A stretch of 64,000 bases of DNA from Candidatus Kapaibacterium sp. (GCA_026003495.1 BPHK01000001.1:1252579-1316578), one strand, 5' to 3'; shown: positions 30,975 to 43,060, counted from the first letter of the stretch. Notes: generated from the sequence alone by a model not told the origin. Numbers and translations: made by a program.

Positions 30975-32531
30975 ATGCATCGGATTTTGTGGGTTGATGA
31001 CGAAATTGAGCTGTTGGAGCCACACGTTCAAATTCTTCGTAGCCGAGGTTACCATGTCGAGACAGCCACCAGCGGGGAAGACGCTCTTGCACTTGTCGAG
31101 CAGCAACAATTCGACCTGGTGTTCCTCGATGAAATGATGCTCGGCATGAGCGGCTTGGAGACACTCCAACTGCTCAAGCGACTCGATCCGTATCGTCCAG
31201 TGGTGATGGTGACAAAAAACGAGCAAGAATCGCTCATGGATGAGGCGATTGGTCGGAGCATTGATGATTATTTGACCAAGCCCATCAGTCCAAGCCAAGT
31301 ACTGGCTGTTTGCAAGAAATACCTCGATGCGCGTCTTCTGCAACAGCAGCGCGTCACACGTGAGTACCTTCGAGATTTTGCGCAGTTGGAAGCAAGCATA
31401 GCACAAGCAGAACAGTGGGAAGAGTGGGTGGAAATTTACCGCGGACTTGTGCAGTGGAGCCTCGAACTCGACGTACATCCTGACGTAGGCCTCGATCAAA
31501 CGCTTGCCGAGCAGTGGCGCCAAGCCAATCGGCTCTTTGCGCGGTTCATCGAAGGTAACTATCCACGCTGGCTCACCGATCGCCCCAAGGAGGGCAATCC
31601 ACTTGTTTCGCCGCACATTGCCGATCGATTCGTTCTGCCGCTGCTGCGACAGCAACGCCGTGTGGTATTTGTCGTCGTGGATTGCTTGCGGCTCGATCAA
31701 TGGATGGTCATCGAGCCTTTAGTCCGCCAGTACTACACAACGGAACTCCACCATTATTGCTCGATCCTTCCAACGGCGACGATTTATGCTCGGAATGCAC
31801 TGTTTGCCGGCCTCTATCCAGCGGACATTGAACGCTACTATCCTCAGTGGGCTCCGGAAGAAGGAGACAGTGAGTCAAGCCAGAATGCCCATGAGGCGGA
31901 CCTTCTGCAAGAATTGCTCCGCCGCCGAGGCATCCAGTTGCAAGGGAAATTTGAGTACATCAAGATTTACGAGACTGAGTATGGCAAGCGCATCGAAAGC
32001 GATGCTCAGCGGCTTGTCCAAAATGCGCTGACCGCAATTGTCGTCAGCGCACTCGACATCATGGCGCATTCGCGGAGCGATACAGCAATACTCAAAGAGA
32101 TTGCGCCAGATGAAGCTGCCTATCGCTCGCTCACGCATTCGTGGTTCCAGCATTCGAGTCTGTGGGGGATTCTGCGTGCATTGGCATCGCACGATATCAC
32201 CGTAGTGCTGACGACCGATCATGGTGCTGTGCGATGCTTGCGTGCCGCGCAGGTGATCGGCGATCGCCAGACTTCGACGTGTCTGCGGTACAAGATTGGC
32301 CGGAATGTACGCGCGGATGCAAAGTCAACCATCACGATCACGGAGCTGGAGCGATACCGTTTGCCGCGCCATTCACCAGTTGAAAACCTTGTCCTCGCCA
32401 AGGAGGATTACTACCTGGTCTATCCAACCGATTTCCATCACTATGCCGCGAAATATCGCGACAGCTTCCAGCACGGCGGCATTTCTCTCGAAGAGATGAT
32501 TTTGCCCATCGTAATTTTGAGTCCCAAATGA
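30975..32531 (+). CDS. porX: Type IX secretion response regulator PorX with PglZ domain
   Basis: PorX joins a CheY-like receiver to an alkaline-phosphatase-fold PglZ domain and controls type IX secretion. The 518-residue length matches known PorX proteins. The receiver shows the acidic pair in WVDDE, the phospho-acceptor aspartate in LVFLDEMM, the threonine in VMVTKN and the lysine in YLTKPIS. The PglZ part shows the metal-site aspartate in VFVVVDCLRLDQW, the PTATIYARNALFAG segment with the zinc-binding threonine, and TTDHGAVR. Its presence agrees with the sorting domain of the surface protein at 3.9-8.2 kb. The stop overlaps tsaE by 4 bases. No PorY kinase or Por membrane components are nearby. 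Confidence 0.93.
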   Translation: MHRILWVDDEIELLEPHVQILRSRGYHVETATSGEDALALVEQQQFDLVFLDEMMLGMSGLETLQLLKRLDPYRPVVMVTKNEQESLMDEAIGRSIDDYLTKPISPSQVLAVCKKYLDARLLQQQRVTREYLRDFAQLEASIAQAEQWEEWVEIYRGLVQWSLELDVHPDVGLDQTLAEQWRQANRLFARFIEGNYPRWLTDRPKEGNPLVSPHIADRFVLPLLRQQRRVVFVVVDCLRLDQWMVIEPLVRQYYTTELHHYCSILPTATIYARNALFAGLYPADIERYYPQWAPEEGDSESSQNAHEADLLQELLRRRGIQLQGKFEYIKIYETEYGKRIESDAQRLVQNALTAIVVSALDIMAHSRSDTAILKEIAPDEAAYRSLTHSWFQHSSLWGILRALASHDITVVLTTDHGAVRCLRAAQVIGDRQTSTCLRYKIGRNVRADAKSTITITELERYRLPRHSPVENLVLAKEDYYLVYPTDFHHYAAKYRDSFQHGGISLEEMILPIVILSPK

Positions 32532-33028
32532 CCACAACCACCAGCTCTATGGAGTCTGAGATTTACTCAAGCACTTCCGAAGACGAAACACATGCCCTTG
32601 CTGCCCACTTTGCCTCGCGATTGAAAAAAGGGGATATCGTAACGCTCAGCGGTGAGCTTGGTGCCGGCAAGACGGAATTTGTCCGGGGCATCTGCAGCTA
32701 CTTTGATGTCGAGGATATCGTTTCAAGTCCGACATTTTCGATTATCAATGTGTACACAGGCCGCTTACGCTCAGGGGAACCAGTAAGGATCGTACACGTT
32801 GATCTCTACCGACTCAAGACCAAACACGAACTCAAAACGATTGGCTTAGAAGAGTGGCTTGCGCTGCCTGATGCGATCAAACTCATTGAATGGCCAGAAA
32901 AGGCCAACGGCTGCCTGTCGCGGCAGCACTACCACGTAGAAATACGGACGCTCCCCGGGATGGATGATCGTAGGCAGATTTGCATTGGCGCTGTCGGTGC
33001 TGCATGTCTCGGACACGCACAGAAGTAA
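32528..33028 (+). CDS. tsaE: tRNA threonylcarbamoyladenosine biosynthesis ATPase TsaE
   Basis: TsaE is the small ATPase of the TsaBDE complex that makes t6A at position 37 of ANN-decoding tRNAs. The 166-residue protein has the P-loop GELGAGKTEF (residues 42-51) and the family motif SSPTFSIINVY. HVDLYRLK and the LIEWPEKA segment follow. A short C-terminal extension runs past the usual end. It overlaps porX by 4 bases (ATGA), so the two are translationally coupled. Confidence 0.93.
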   Translation: MTTTTSSMESEIYSSTSEDETHALAAHFASRLKKGDIVTLSGELGAGKTEFVRGICSYFDVEDIVSSPTFSIINVYTGRLRSGEPVRIVHVDLYRLKTKHELKTIGLEEWLALPDAIKLIEWPEKANGCLSRQHYHVEIRTLPGMDDRRQICIGAVGAACLGHAQK

Positions 33029-33112
33029 ATTTGCTATGGCGATGTGTACGCCTGTTCCGACGTATTTGACTACCTTGAACGTGCTGTTACACTACCAACT
33101 TCACTGAGCATC

Positions 33113-34297
33113 ATGCACATTGCATCGCGTATCGAGCGATTAGGAACTGAGACTGCGTTTGAGGTGCTTGCCCGTGCAAAAGCGCTCGAAGCAAAAGGGC
33201 GGGACATCATCCATTTGGAGATTGGCGAACCAGATTTTGATACGCCAGCAAACATCATTGAAGCAGCAAAGCGCGCACTCGACGAGGGATGGACACACTA
33301 CGGCCCCTCAGCAGGATTGCCACAAGCACGGACCGCAATTGCAGAATACTTCAACCGAACACGGAGTATTTCGAAGTACACGGCAGAGCATGTAGTCGTT
33401 ACACCGGGAGCAAAGCCGATCATCTTCTTTGGGCTGCAGGCGACTATTGAGCCTGGCGATGAGGTCATCTATCCAAACCCTGGCTTTCCTATCTACGAGT
33501 CGGTCATCAACTATCTTGGCGCAAAGCCTGTGCCGCTCCCACTCCGTGAAGAGAAGGAGTTTCGCTTTGAGCTTGCTGACCTGGAAGCGCGCATTACACC
33601 GAAAACGCGAATGATAATCATCAACTCGCCGCAGAATCCAACCGGTGGCGTCCTCACGTACGAAGACCTTGCAGGAATTGCAGAGCTTGCCGTTCGGCAC
33701 AACATTATCGTCTTTGCCGACGAGATCTATTCGCAGATCATGTACGATGGGCAGCGCCACTACAGCATTACTCAGTTTGAGGGAATGGAAGAACGGACAA
33801 TTGTACTCGACGGCTTTTCTAAGACCTTTGCGATGACCGGATGGCGGCTTGGCTATGGATTGATGCCGCCATCGCTTGCAAAGGTAGTGGCACGCCTTCA
33901 GACAAATTGCACCAGTTGCGCTACGAGTTTTACCCAGATCGCCGGCATTGAAGCAATGAGCGAGCGGACCTTGCCAGCAGTTGCCGGATTCGTCGAGGAA
34001 TTTCGACGGCGTAGGGATGCAATCGTCGCCGGTCTCAATGCGCTGCCAGGCATACGGTGCCACACGCCGAAAGGGGCATTCTACGTGTTTCCCAATATTT
34101 CAGGCACAGGGATGCGCTCTTCGGAATTTGCCGACTTCATGCTCGAGCATGTTGGTGTCGCTTGTCTAAGTGGGACTTCGTTCGGCTCGGAAGGGGAAGG
34201 GTTCGTACGCTTTTCCTACGCTAACTCACTCGAAAACATTCAGCGTGCGATTGAGCGTATGGAGGTTGCACTTTCCAAACACGTTCTGATGCAATGA
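33113..34297 (+). CDS. Class I/II pyridoxal-phosphate aminotransferase (aspartate type)
   Basis: This 394-residue fold type I aminotransferase has the pyridoxal-phosphate lysine K237 in LDGFSKTFAMTGWRLGY. The NSPQNPTGG segment (171-179) and DEIYSQIMYDG also bind the cofactor, and a substrate-carboxylate arginine is in the C-terminal FVRFSYA. The start at 33113 (MHIASRIERL) gives the usual length. It most resembles aspartate aminotransferases of the Ib group, though the amino donor cannot be fixed by eye. It overlaps ccmC by 4 bases. Confidence 0.9.
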   Translation: MHIASRIERLGTETAFEVLARAKALEAKGRDIIHLEIGEPDFDTPANIIEAAKRALDEGWTHYGPSAGLPQARTAIAEYFNRTRSISKYTAEHVVVTPGAKPIIFFGLQATIEPGDEVIYPNPGFPIYESVINYLGAKPVPLPLREEKEFRFELADLEARITPKTRMIIINSPQNPTGGVLTYEDLAGIAELAVRHNIIVFADEIYSQIMYDGQRHYSITQFEGMEERTIVLDGFSKTFAMTGWRLGYGLMPPSLAKVVARLQTNCTSCATSFTQIAGIEAMSERTLPAVAGFVEEFRRRRDAIVAGLNALPGIRCHTPKGAFYVFPNISGTGMRSSEFADFMLEHVGVACLSGTSFGSEGEGFVRFSYANSLENIQRAIERMEVALSKHVLMQ

Positions 34298-35313
34298 AAT
34301 TTCTCTTTTACCTTCTCGCACTCGCTGCAGGAATAGCACTTGGTTTCAGCGGAGGACTTCTGCGAAGGACGTGGTGGCGAGCAATTGCGGCTGTGGTGTT
34401 GGTTGGGGTGGGAATTTTTGGAGCATTGCAGCCGCCAACTGTAGGGACATTTCGTGATGCAATACTCGAAGCAAAAGGGAGTGTGCCAACAGTAACTGTT
34501 CTCATTCCTCAGGGTGGTGCAGTTATGCTCAATGATACATTGCTCAAGTGCACCGATTATGCAGGCACAGAAGTGCTATGCATAGTTCCCAATACAAAAA
34601 CTGTTATGGCAAAATTAAAACAAAAAAAGGCACTGCTAACAGGATACAGCATCAGTCATAACTTGTTTTTTATCACCTCTTCCGACGACGCCCCTGTACT
34701 CATGCTACCACATATTCCGACCTTGGGAGAAAAGGCACGGATTATGTACTTCCACGTACCATCGGCATGGGCTGGATTCTTTGCATTTGTTGTTACGATG
34801 ATCTTCTCGGTTCGCTACTTGCGAAGGGCAAGGCCTAACGACGACACGATCGCTTACAGTTCTGCACTCGTGGGTACACTCTTTACGGCATTAGCATACA
34901 TCAGTGGTGCAATTTGGGCAAAGTTCAACTGGGGGAAATTCTTCAATTGGGACACACGCGAGCTTTCGGTCCTCCTCCTTTTAGCAATCTATGCCGCGTA
35001 CTTTGTCCTCCGTGCTAACACACCAGCCCCAGCGCGCTACCGTTTGTCAGCCGTTTACGCAATTGTTGCTTCGATCGCTGCACTCTTTCTCATCTTCATT
35101 GTCCCACGGATCACAGTCAGCCTACATCCTGGATCGAAAGATGATGTCAATATCGGCCCCATCCTCAGTCCTGAACAAGACGCACTTGACCTGACAAAAG
35201 CTGCTGTGTTTAGCATCATGCTCGCAGGGTTTACTGTGCTTTATACCTGGATGCTCAGCATCACTGCGCGTTACCATCTTCTTCGTCAACAGATACTTGA
35301 ACGAGTGTCATGA
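34294..35313 (+). CDS. ccmC: Cytochrome c maturation heme-handling protein CcmC (CcsA superfamily)
   Basis: This 339-residue membrane protein of the heme-handling superfamily transfers heme to CcmE. It has two N-terminal helices and a periplasmic insert (about residues 60-145) that is not present in compact CcmC. The CcmC-like core follows with FHVPSAWAGFFAF, the tryptophan-rich heme motif NWGKFFNWDTRELS and a late histidine in VSLHPG. It is the first gene of a ccmC-ccmD-ccmE-ccmF set. ccmA and ccmB are not in the window. The start is coupled to the aminotransferase stop. Confidence 0.85.
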   Translation: MKFLFYLLALAAGIALGFSGGLLRRTWWRAIAAVVLVGVGIFGALQPPTVGTFRDAILEAKGSVPTVTVLIPQGGAVMLNDTLLKCTDYAGTEVLCIVPNTKTVMAKLKQKKALLTGYSISHNLFFITSSDDAPVLMLPHIPTLGEKARIMYFHVPSAWAGFFAFVVTMIFSVRYLRRARPNDDTIAYSSALVGTLFTALAYISGAIWAKFNWGKFFNWDTRELSVLLLLAIYAAYFVLRANTPAPARYRLSAVYAIVASIAALFLIFIVPRITVSLHPGSKDDVNIGPILSPEQDALDLTKAAVFSIMLAGFTVLYTWMLSITARYHLLRQQILERVS

Positions 35314-35477
35314 TTGACTATCTCAACCGACACCCTCATTTGATCGTTCTGCTTGTGACGGTGCTCATCTGGCTTGGTATTTCGCTCTACCTTTGGCGTC
35401 TTGACCGGCGGCTCGATGAGCTACTACGCAAGTTCAGTGGTAAAACAATTGAGCAGGACAACAACACAGGACGATGA
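35310..35477 (+). CDS. ccmD: CcmD-like small membrane protein
   Basis: This 55-residue frame overlaps the ccmC stop (ATGA) and ends 44 bases before ccmE. It begins MIDYLNRHPHLIVLLVTVLI, has one transmembrane helix (about residues 10-30) and then a basic, charged tail (YLWRLDRRLDELLRKF). This is exactly the layout of CcmD, which sits between ccmC and ccmE in many operons and helps release heme-loaded CcmE. The sequence is too short for firm homology, so the call rests on size, topology and position. Confidence 0.75.
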   Translation: MIDYLNRHPHLIVLLVTVLIWLGISLYLWRLDRRLDELLRKFSGKTIEQDNNTGR

Positions 35478-35521
35478 ATCGTCATTTCCGCCGGCAAGCC
35501 ACCACATTGTCACGATGAGCT

Positions 35522-35911
35522 ATGAAGGCGCGCTACCTGATTGGTGCTATTGCTCTCATCGCTGCGCTCAGCGGAAGTGTTTACCTGCTTTCACAGTCAC
35601 AAGTTCAGTACGCTACAATTTCCGAAGCACGCACTCTCGGACGGAAAGTCCAAATCAAAGGGCGATGGGATGCAGCCGCCGAAAGCAGCTACGATCAAAA
35701 CCGCAACCTGTTCCGCTTCGTCCTCATTGATGATCAGGGCAACCGAATCCCAGTCGAATACCAGGGAGCTAAACCAAACAACTTTGAGCTTGCGCACTCT
35801 GTCGTCGTTCGCGGACGTGTCGAAGGCAATCACTTTCATGCTACCGAAATCCTGACGAAGTGCCCTTCGAAATACGAAGGAAGCTCTCCGATGACCCCTC
35901 GAACGGAGTGA
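35522..35911 (+). CDS. ccmE: Heme chaperone CcmE, cysteine (CxxxY) variant
   Basis: CcmE carries heme from CcmC to CcmF at the outer face of the inner membrane. This 129-residue protein has an N-terminal anchor (residues 5-25), the beta-barrel with VQIKGRWD, and FHATEILTKCPSKYEG near the end. In E. coli-type CcmE the heme attaches to the histidine of an HxxxY motif. Here the motif is C114-P-S-K-Y118, the CxxxY form known from archaea and some sulfate reducers. It lies 44 bases after ccmD and 4 bases before ccmF. Confidence 0.9.
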   Translation: MKARYLIGAIALIAALSGSVYLLSQSQVQYATISEARTLGRKVQIKGRWDAAAESSYDQNRNLFRFVLIDDQGNRIPVEYQGAKPNNFELAHSVVVRGRVEGNHFHATEILTKCPSKYEGSSPMTPRTE

Positions 35912-35915
35912 ATGT

Positions 35916-38327
35916 ATGCTTGCACAACTTATCATCCACCTCTGTTTTGGAACTGCACTGGCTGTAGCGATTGGCTACTGGATTGGCACTATCCAGCAAA
36001 AGGAAGCCCCCACTGCCGTTGCACGGACGCTCTACTATGTGCTTGTGTTCCTTGTTATGAGTGCAAGCGCGATATTGCTCGTTGCAATTGCAACGCACAA
36101 CTTCGACTTTACGTACGTCCAGGCATACTCCTCGCGTCAACTGGGGCCCCCATTTCTCTACGCAGCATTCTACTCAGGGCAGGAGGGAAGCTTCCTGCTG
36201 TGGATGCTCCTGGTGAGCATTGTGGGCATTGCTGTGATCGAGTACAGCCGCCCACGCGGAATCGAAGCTGAAACGATGGCGTTTTACTCGCTGGTGCTCG
36301 TTTTCCTGAGCTTGATGCTCGTTGCAAAAAATCCCTTTGCGTACTTATGGGAGACCTTCGCCCGTGAGGGAACCACGCGCGAATTCATCGAGGCAATCAA
36401 AGAGGATCCGACACGCTATGAGGGGCGCGGGCTCAACCCAGTGCTCCAGAACTACTGGATTATGATTCATCCGCCAATGCTCTTTACGGGATTTGCCGCA
36501 ATGACAGCGCCATTTGCGTTTGCAATGGCAGGACTTTGGCGGCGGCAGTACCATGACTGGACACGTCTTGCACAACCGTGGATTATCGCTGCTGTATTGG
36601 TTCTTGGAATCGGCATCACCCTCGGTGGACTGTGGGCGTATGAAACTCTCGGGTGGGGAGGATTCTGGGCATGGGACCCCGTCGAGAATTCTTCTCTCGT
36701 TCCATGGCTGCTGGCCACCGCACTGCTCCATACAACCTTGGTGCAACGCAGGACGAAAGGTCTCATTCGTACCAACTTTATCCTCGCAATTGCTGCATTT
36801 GGAGCTGTGCTCTATTCGACATTTCTGACCCGCAGTGGGGTGCTCGGGGATACGTCGGTGCATTCATTCGTCGAGCCAGGATACTTCGTCTACGTTCTCC
36901 TTTTGGTCTTCTTGCTGAGTTTTCTTGGTCTCGGCTTTGGTCTTCTACTGCTTCGTTGGCGAGATGTCAGCACGCAGACAGTCCGGCGGGGTATGTTCGC
37001 TGTCAGCTCGCGGGAATTTTTGCTCAGTATTGGCTCAATTCTTCTTTTGCTCAGTGCTGCAATTGTCCTCCTTGGGACAAGTTATCCCATCGTTGCAGAG
37101 CTCATTGGCAAATCGAAAGCTGCAATCGAGCCGCAATTCTACAATGAGCTTCACTTGCCGCTCGTTGCAGCAATGCTTATAGTCAACGGACTCTCCCTCA
37201 TTGCCGTCTGGTCTCAAACACCACCGGTACGCTTAGCAAAGGGAATCGGCATTGCTGGTGGTGCCAGCATCGTCGCTGCTGCTGCAGGGCTGGCCTTCGG
37301 AATCATTCCGAACTGGCAAGCTGCACTTGCAATCGTTGCTGCAGCGATTCCGCTCATCATCAACGGACAGCACATCCTCCGCCTTCTTCGCAATCGAAAG
37401 CCCATGACGCTCGGTGCATTCCTTTCGCATGTAGGGCTGGCTATTCTCGTGATCGGAATTGTGCAATTCGCATGGACCAGCACCACAACGCACCTTCGAT
37501 TGGTTGAAGGAGTGCCTAATGCGGCATTTGGCTACACATTCACTCTGCTGGGCAAAGAACAACTCGAAGAGCACCTCCGCGATCGCGAAAAGTACCGCTA
37601 CATCGTCGCTGTTGAAAAAAATGGAGTCGAGCGCTACGCTTATCCTATCGTGTACTACAGCGACTTCAATAGGCGACAAGCACCATTTTTAGAGCCTGGG
37701 ATCATTAGCACACTCGGCCATGATGTGTACCTCGCACCGAAAGCGCTGGATGTCGAGGATCGCTCACCTACAGTGACTCTGACCAAAGGGCAAGTGCAAC
37801 GCATACCCATTGACACCAGCGCAACAATCGAGCTGCGAGCCTTCGATATGAGCCGCGCTCAGATGAGCGATATTCCGGGCGCACTCATGCTAGGGCTTAA
37901 CGTGCGCCTTCGCACTACAAGCGCCACGGTGGATACGACGCTCTACACCTATTTCCACGAGCAAGCATTCGTCCCCAAGAAAACAGTAATCGGCGATCTT
38001 GTCTTCGAGCTTATCCGCATCGAGCGGAATCAATCAAACCCTGAGCGCTCAACGGCAACGATACGTGTGGGAACAGTCACATCTCCGCCCGCTCCGCCGC
38101 GCCAAGTACTCGTGCTCGATGTATCGCTCAAGCCGATGATCAACCTGGTGTGGTGTGGCTTCGTCATCCTCTTGGGTGGTGTCTTGCTGAGTACTATTCG
38201 TGCATTTCGTACGCATCACTCTCCAAGCAAAAACGTACAGGCTCACGAGCTTCAGCCCAAACAGTCAAGCGTGTCCCCGCATTCAGCAAGAGAATCTCAT
38301 CCAGCTCAATCGTTGCCCAGGCGATGA
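35916..38327 (+). CDS. ccmF: Cytochrome c heme lyase subunit CcmF
   Basis: This 803-residue polytopic membrane protein performs the final heme attachment to apocytochrome c. The tryptophan-rich motif WGGFWAWDPVENSSLVPWL and the surrounding histidines of the heme-handling family are present. A large periplasmic domain (about residues 520-720) precedes the last helix. It overlaps recF by 4 bases. No ccmH or thioredoxin-type partner follows; with the CxxxY CcmE this fits the reduced system called I*. Confidence 0.92.
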   Translation: MLAQLIIHLCFGTALAVAIGYWIGTIQQKEAPTAVARTLYYVLVFLVMSASAILLVAIATHNFDFTYVQAYSSRQLGPPFLYAAFYSGQEGSFLLWMLLVSIVGIAVIEYSRPRGIEAETMAFYSLVLVFLSLMLVAKNPFAYLWETFAREGTTREFIEAIKEDPTRYEGRGLNPVLQNYWIMIHPPMLFTGFAAMTAPFAFAMAGLWRRQYHDWTRLAQPWIIAAVLVLGIGITLGGLWAYETLGWGGFWAWDPVENSSLVPWLLATALLHTTLVQRRTKGLIRTNFILAIAAFGAVLYSTFLTRSGVLGDTSVHSFVEPGYFVYVLLLVFLLSFLGLGFGLLLLRWRDVSTQTVRRGMFAVSSREFLLSIGSILLLLSAAIVLLGTSYPIVAELIGKSKAAIEPQFYNELHLPLVAAMLIVNGLSLIAVWSQTPPVRLAKGIGIAGGASIVAAAAGLAFGIIPNWQAALAIVAAAIPLIINGQHILRLLRNRKPMTLGAFLSHVGLAILVIGIVQFAWTSTTTHLRLVEGVPNAAFGYTFTLLGKEQLEEHLRDREKYRYIVAVEKNGVERYAYPIVYYSDFNRRQAPFLEPGIISTLGHDVYLAPKALDVEDRSPTVTLTKGQVQRIPIDTSATIELRAFDMSRAQMSDIPGALMLGLNVRLRTTSATVDTTLYTYFHEQAFVPKKTVIGDLVFELIRIERNQSNPERSTATIRVGTVTSPPAPPRQVLVLDVSLKPMINLVWCGFVILLGGVLLSTIRAFRTHHSPSKNVQAHELQPKQSSVSPHSARESHPAQSLPRR

Positions 38328-39457
38328 CGGTCACGCAGTTGGACCTAGAACATTTCCGATGCCATACGCATACCACATTTGCCTTCGAGCCAGGCGCAGT
38401 TCTCATTACCGGACCAAACGGTGTAGGGAAGACTAGTATCCTCGAAGCAATCAACATCGCATCGGTAAGCAAATCATTTCTGCCTGTTAGTGATAACGAG
38501 CTTGTTGAGTTTAACGCTAGCGGCTACCGAATCACAACACACGTGCGGCATGATCTCGGTGCTGCACTGACAATTTCGATTGAGTACGATCAAGCCGGGG
38601 GAAAGCGTATCAGTACATCCGCCGGTGGCCCCACGACCGCGCAAGAACTGATCGGACTTGTTCCATGCGTTGTGCTCACATCGCTTCACCGTGAACTCTT
38701 CATCGGCGAACCAGCGATCCGCAGATCGTTCGTTGATCGTGTCCTCGCACAGTGCTTTTCCTCGTACAAACACGCGCTCTGGCGACATCGAACTGCTCTT
38801 CGACAGCGGAACCGCCTCCTTGCACTTGGACACGGCCATGATAGCGAACTCGAAGTCTGGACCGATGAGCTCATTGATGCATCATGCGAAATCGTCCAAC
38901 GACGTTGGCAGTTTGTCGTGCGCTTCAATCGAATACTCAATGACACAGCGCAGGAACTAGACTTCAACCTTGAGACGATTACCCTTCAGTACGAACTCCC
39001 ATGGCTCTACATAAACGATGGAGTTCGGTCGGACTCACTCGATCTCGAAGCACTCCGAACCACGATGAGAGCAATCGCCCAGGAGCTTCAAGCCGTAGAG
39101 CGAGAACGTATGACCACACAGTGGGGACCGCAGCGTGACGTGCTGACCTTCTGCGCTGGGCAGCGACCACTGTACACCGTCGCATCGCAAGGCCAGCAGA
39201 AGCTTGCGCTCTACGCTATCAAGCTAACAGAAGCTGCGTACATCCACCACGCACTCGATCGCGCACCCATCCTCTTGCTCGATGACGTCTTTGCCGATCT
39301 CGACAGCACCAACATTGGCCTGCTCGAATCCTTCATCCTCGAACGCAGCCGTCAGTGGCAAACGTTTGTCAGTGCACCATCAGCAGCATCGCTTCGCCGC
39401 AGACTAGACTTCCAGCATATCCCGCTCGGCAAAAGTGCAGAATCGCTCAGAGCGTAA
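38324..39457 (+). CDS. recF: DNA replication and repair protein RecF
   Basis: RecF is an SMC-like ATPase that helps load RecA at gaps through RecFOR. The 377-residue protein has Walker A ITGPNGVGKTSILEAIN, the segment SQGQQKLALYAIKL (ABC signature region) and Walker B ILLLDDVFADLD. The ATG at 38324 (MTVTQLDLEHF) overlaps the ccmF stop; the longer frame from 38150 runs inside ccmF. It is followed by dciA and gyrB, a common arrangement. Confidence 0.94.
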   Translation: MTVTQLDLEHFRCHTHTTFAFEPGAVLITGPNGVGKTSILEAINIASVSKSFLPVSDNELVEFNASGYRITTHVRHDLGAALTISIEYDQAGGKRISTSAGGPTTAQELIGLVPCVVLTSLHRELFIGEPAIRRSFVDRVLAQCFSSYKHALWRHRTALRQRNRLLALGHGHDSELEVWTDELIDASCEIVQRRWQFVVRFNRILNDTAQELDFNLETITLQYELPWLYINDGVRSDSLDLEALRTTMRAIAQELQAVERERMTTQWGPQRDVLTFCAGQRPLYTVASQGQQKLALYAIKLTEAAYIHHALDRAPILLLDDVFADLDSTNIGLLESFILERSRQWQTFVSAPSAASLRRRLDFQHIPLGKSAESLRA

Positions 39458-39498
39458 GGCTGGATTGCCAGCCAGCTGTGCATAAGTTTGCACCTGCA

Positions 39499-39783
39499 AT
39501 GAATACTCCCAAACCACTTGCGCACTACTTGCAGATTCTGCTTGATGAGCGCGGTCTTCGCATTAAGCTCGACGAAGCACGCGTTCCTGAAGTTGCGTGC
39601 GAAATTCTCGGCCCAGCGGTACTCCGTCGTGTGGAGAAGCTTGACTTCCACAACGGTGAGCTCATTCTCCGCTGTCATTCCTCCATCTGGCGCATCGAGC
39701 TGCGACTGCGTGCTGAACACATCCGCCACCGCATCAACGAACGATTCGGGAGGGAAATTGTTCGAGCCGTGAGTGTTCTGTGA
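39499..39783 (+). CDS. dciA: DciA-like (DUF721) helicase-loading protein
   Basis: This small protein of 94 residues starts at 39499 (MNTPKPLAHY). It has the DUF721 pattern, with GPAVLRRVEKLDFHNGELIL followed by a segment that ends in LRAEHIRHRINERFG. DciA proteins load the replicative helicase in bacteria without DnaC or DnaI. The position between recF and gyrB matches the usual context of this family. Upstream in-frame residues overlap recF and look non-coding. Confidence 0.8.
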   Translation: MNTPKPLAHYLQILLDERGLRIKLDEARVPEVACEILGPAVLRRVEKLDFHNGELILRCHSSIWRIELRLRAEHIRHRINERFGREIVRAVSVL

Positions 39784-42051
<2,268 letters not shown>

Positions 42052-42172
42052 CCGTGTGGAGCCAGACACATCACCTGAGAGTGTTGCGACCTACGCCACC
42101 GAGCACGCCAGGACTGCGACTCCTATTTTCGCAGTGTTTGCCGTGCCCGTAGTTCTTCCACAGCGATAACTG

Positions 42173-43060
42173 ATGATCGAACTTCCCGTCGTCGAGCATA
42201 TCGAACCAACCGACCGCCGCCCAGAGTGGCTCAAGGTCCGTGCTCCAGGAGGCGATGCCTACGCACACCTGAAGACCATGATGCGCGCAAAGGCTCTCCA
42301 CACTGTGTGCGAAGAAGCGCGATGCCCGAATATCGCTGAATGTTGGGGAGCAGGGACCGCTACGTTCATGATCGGCGGGGATACGTGTACGCGTTCGTGT
42401 GGCTTCTGTGCTGTCAAAACCGGCAGGCCGCTTCCGCTCGACTGGGATGAACCACGCCGCGTCGCTGAAGCAGTGCATCACATGCGACTTGTGCACTGCG
42501 TGATCACATCGGTCAACCGCGACGAACTGCCCGATGGGGGCGCACGGCTCTGGGCGGAGACAATTCGCGCCGTACGTCAGCTCAACCCAACAACGACAGT
42601 CGAGGTACTAATCCCCGATTTCAAGGGAAAACTCGACGCAGTGCAGATTGTGCTCGATGCCCAGCCTGATATCCTCGGGCATAACACTGAAACTGTTCCA
42701 CGTTTGTACCGTCGTGTGCGACCACAAGGGAAGTTCCAGTGGACGCTCGACGTCCTCCGCTACGCAAAAGAGCAGGGCTTCCGCACCAAGAGCGGGATAA
42801 TGCTCGGTCTCGGCGAAACCAAAGAGGAAGTACTCACTGTTATGGAAGAACTTCGCGCGGTTGGCTGCGACATCCTTACGCTGGGGCAGTACCTACAGCC
42901 CACGAAAAACCATCTGCCAGTCGAACGGTTCGTTCACCCAGATGAATTTGCCGAATACCGCGAGCGTGGACTCGCGATGGGTTTCGTGCACGTGGAATCA
43001 GGGCCACTTGTTCGCAGCTCGTACCATGCCGAACGTCACGTTCCCAATCGCCCGGGCTGA
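42173..43060 (+). CDS. lipA: Lipoyl synthase
   Basis: LipA inserts two sulfurs into octanoyl groups on lipoyl domains, a radical SAM reaction. The 295-residue protein has the auxiliary-cluster cysteines C46, C51 and C57 ([12 protein letters not shown]) and the radical SAM triad C72, C76 and C79 (CTRSCGFC). The RSSYHAE motif near the C-terminus supplies the conserved serine of the auxiliary cluster. It follows gyrB by 121 bases with no visible terminator. lipB is not nearby. Confidence 0.95.
   Translation: MIELPVVEHIEPTDRRPEWLKVRAPGGDAYAHLKTMMRAKALHTVCEEARCPNIAECWGAGTATFMIGGDTCTRSCGFCAVKTGRPLPLDWDEPRRVAEAVHHMRLVHCVITSVNRDELPDGGARLWAETIRAVRQLNPTTTVEVLIPDFKGKLDAVQIVLDAQPDILGHNTETVPRLYRRVRPQGKFQWTLDVLRYAKEQGFRTKSGIMLGLGETKEEVLTVMEELRAVGCDILTLGQYLQPTKNHLPVERFVHPDEFAEYRERGLAMGFVHVESGPLVRSSYHAERHVPNRPG

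Noticed and set aside
30898-31164. Minus-strand frame ending IPPTAPPKRKVEL before porX
   Set aside because: Most of it is antisense to the porX receiver domain and there is no start codon near the plausible-looking tail; probably chance.
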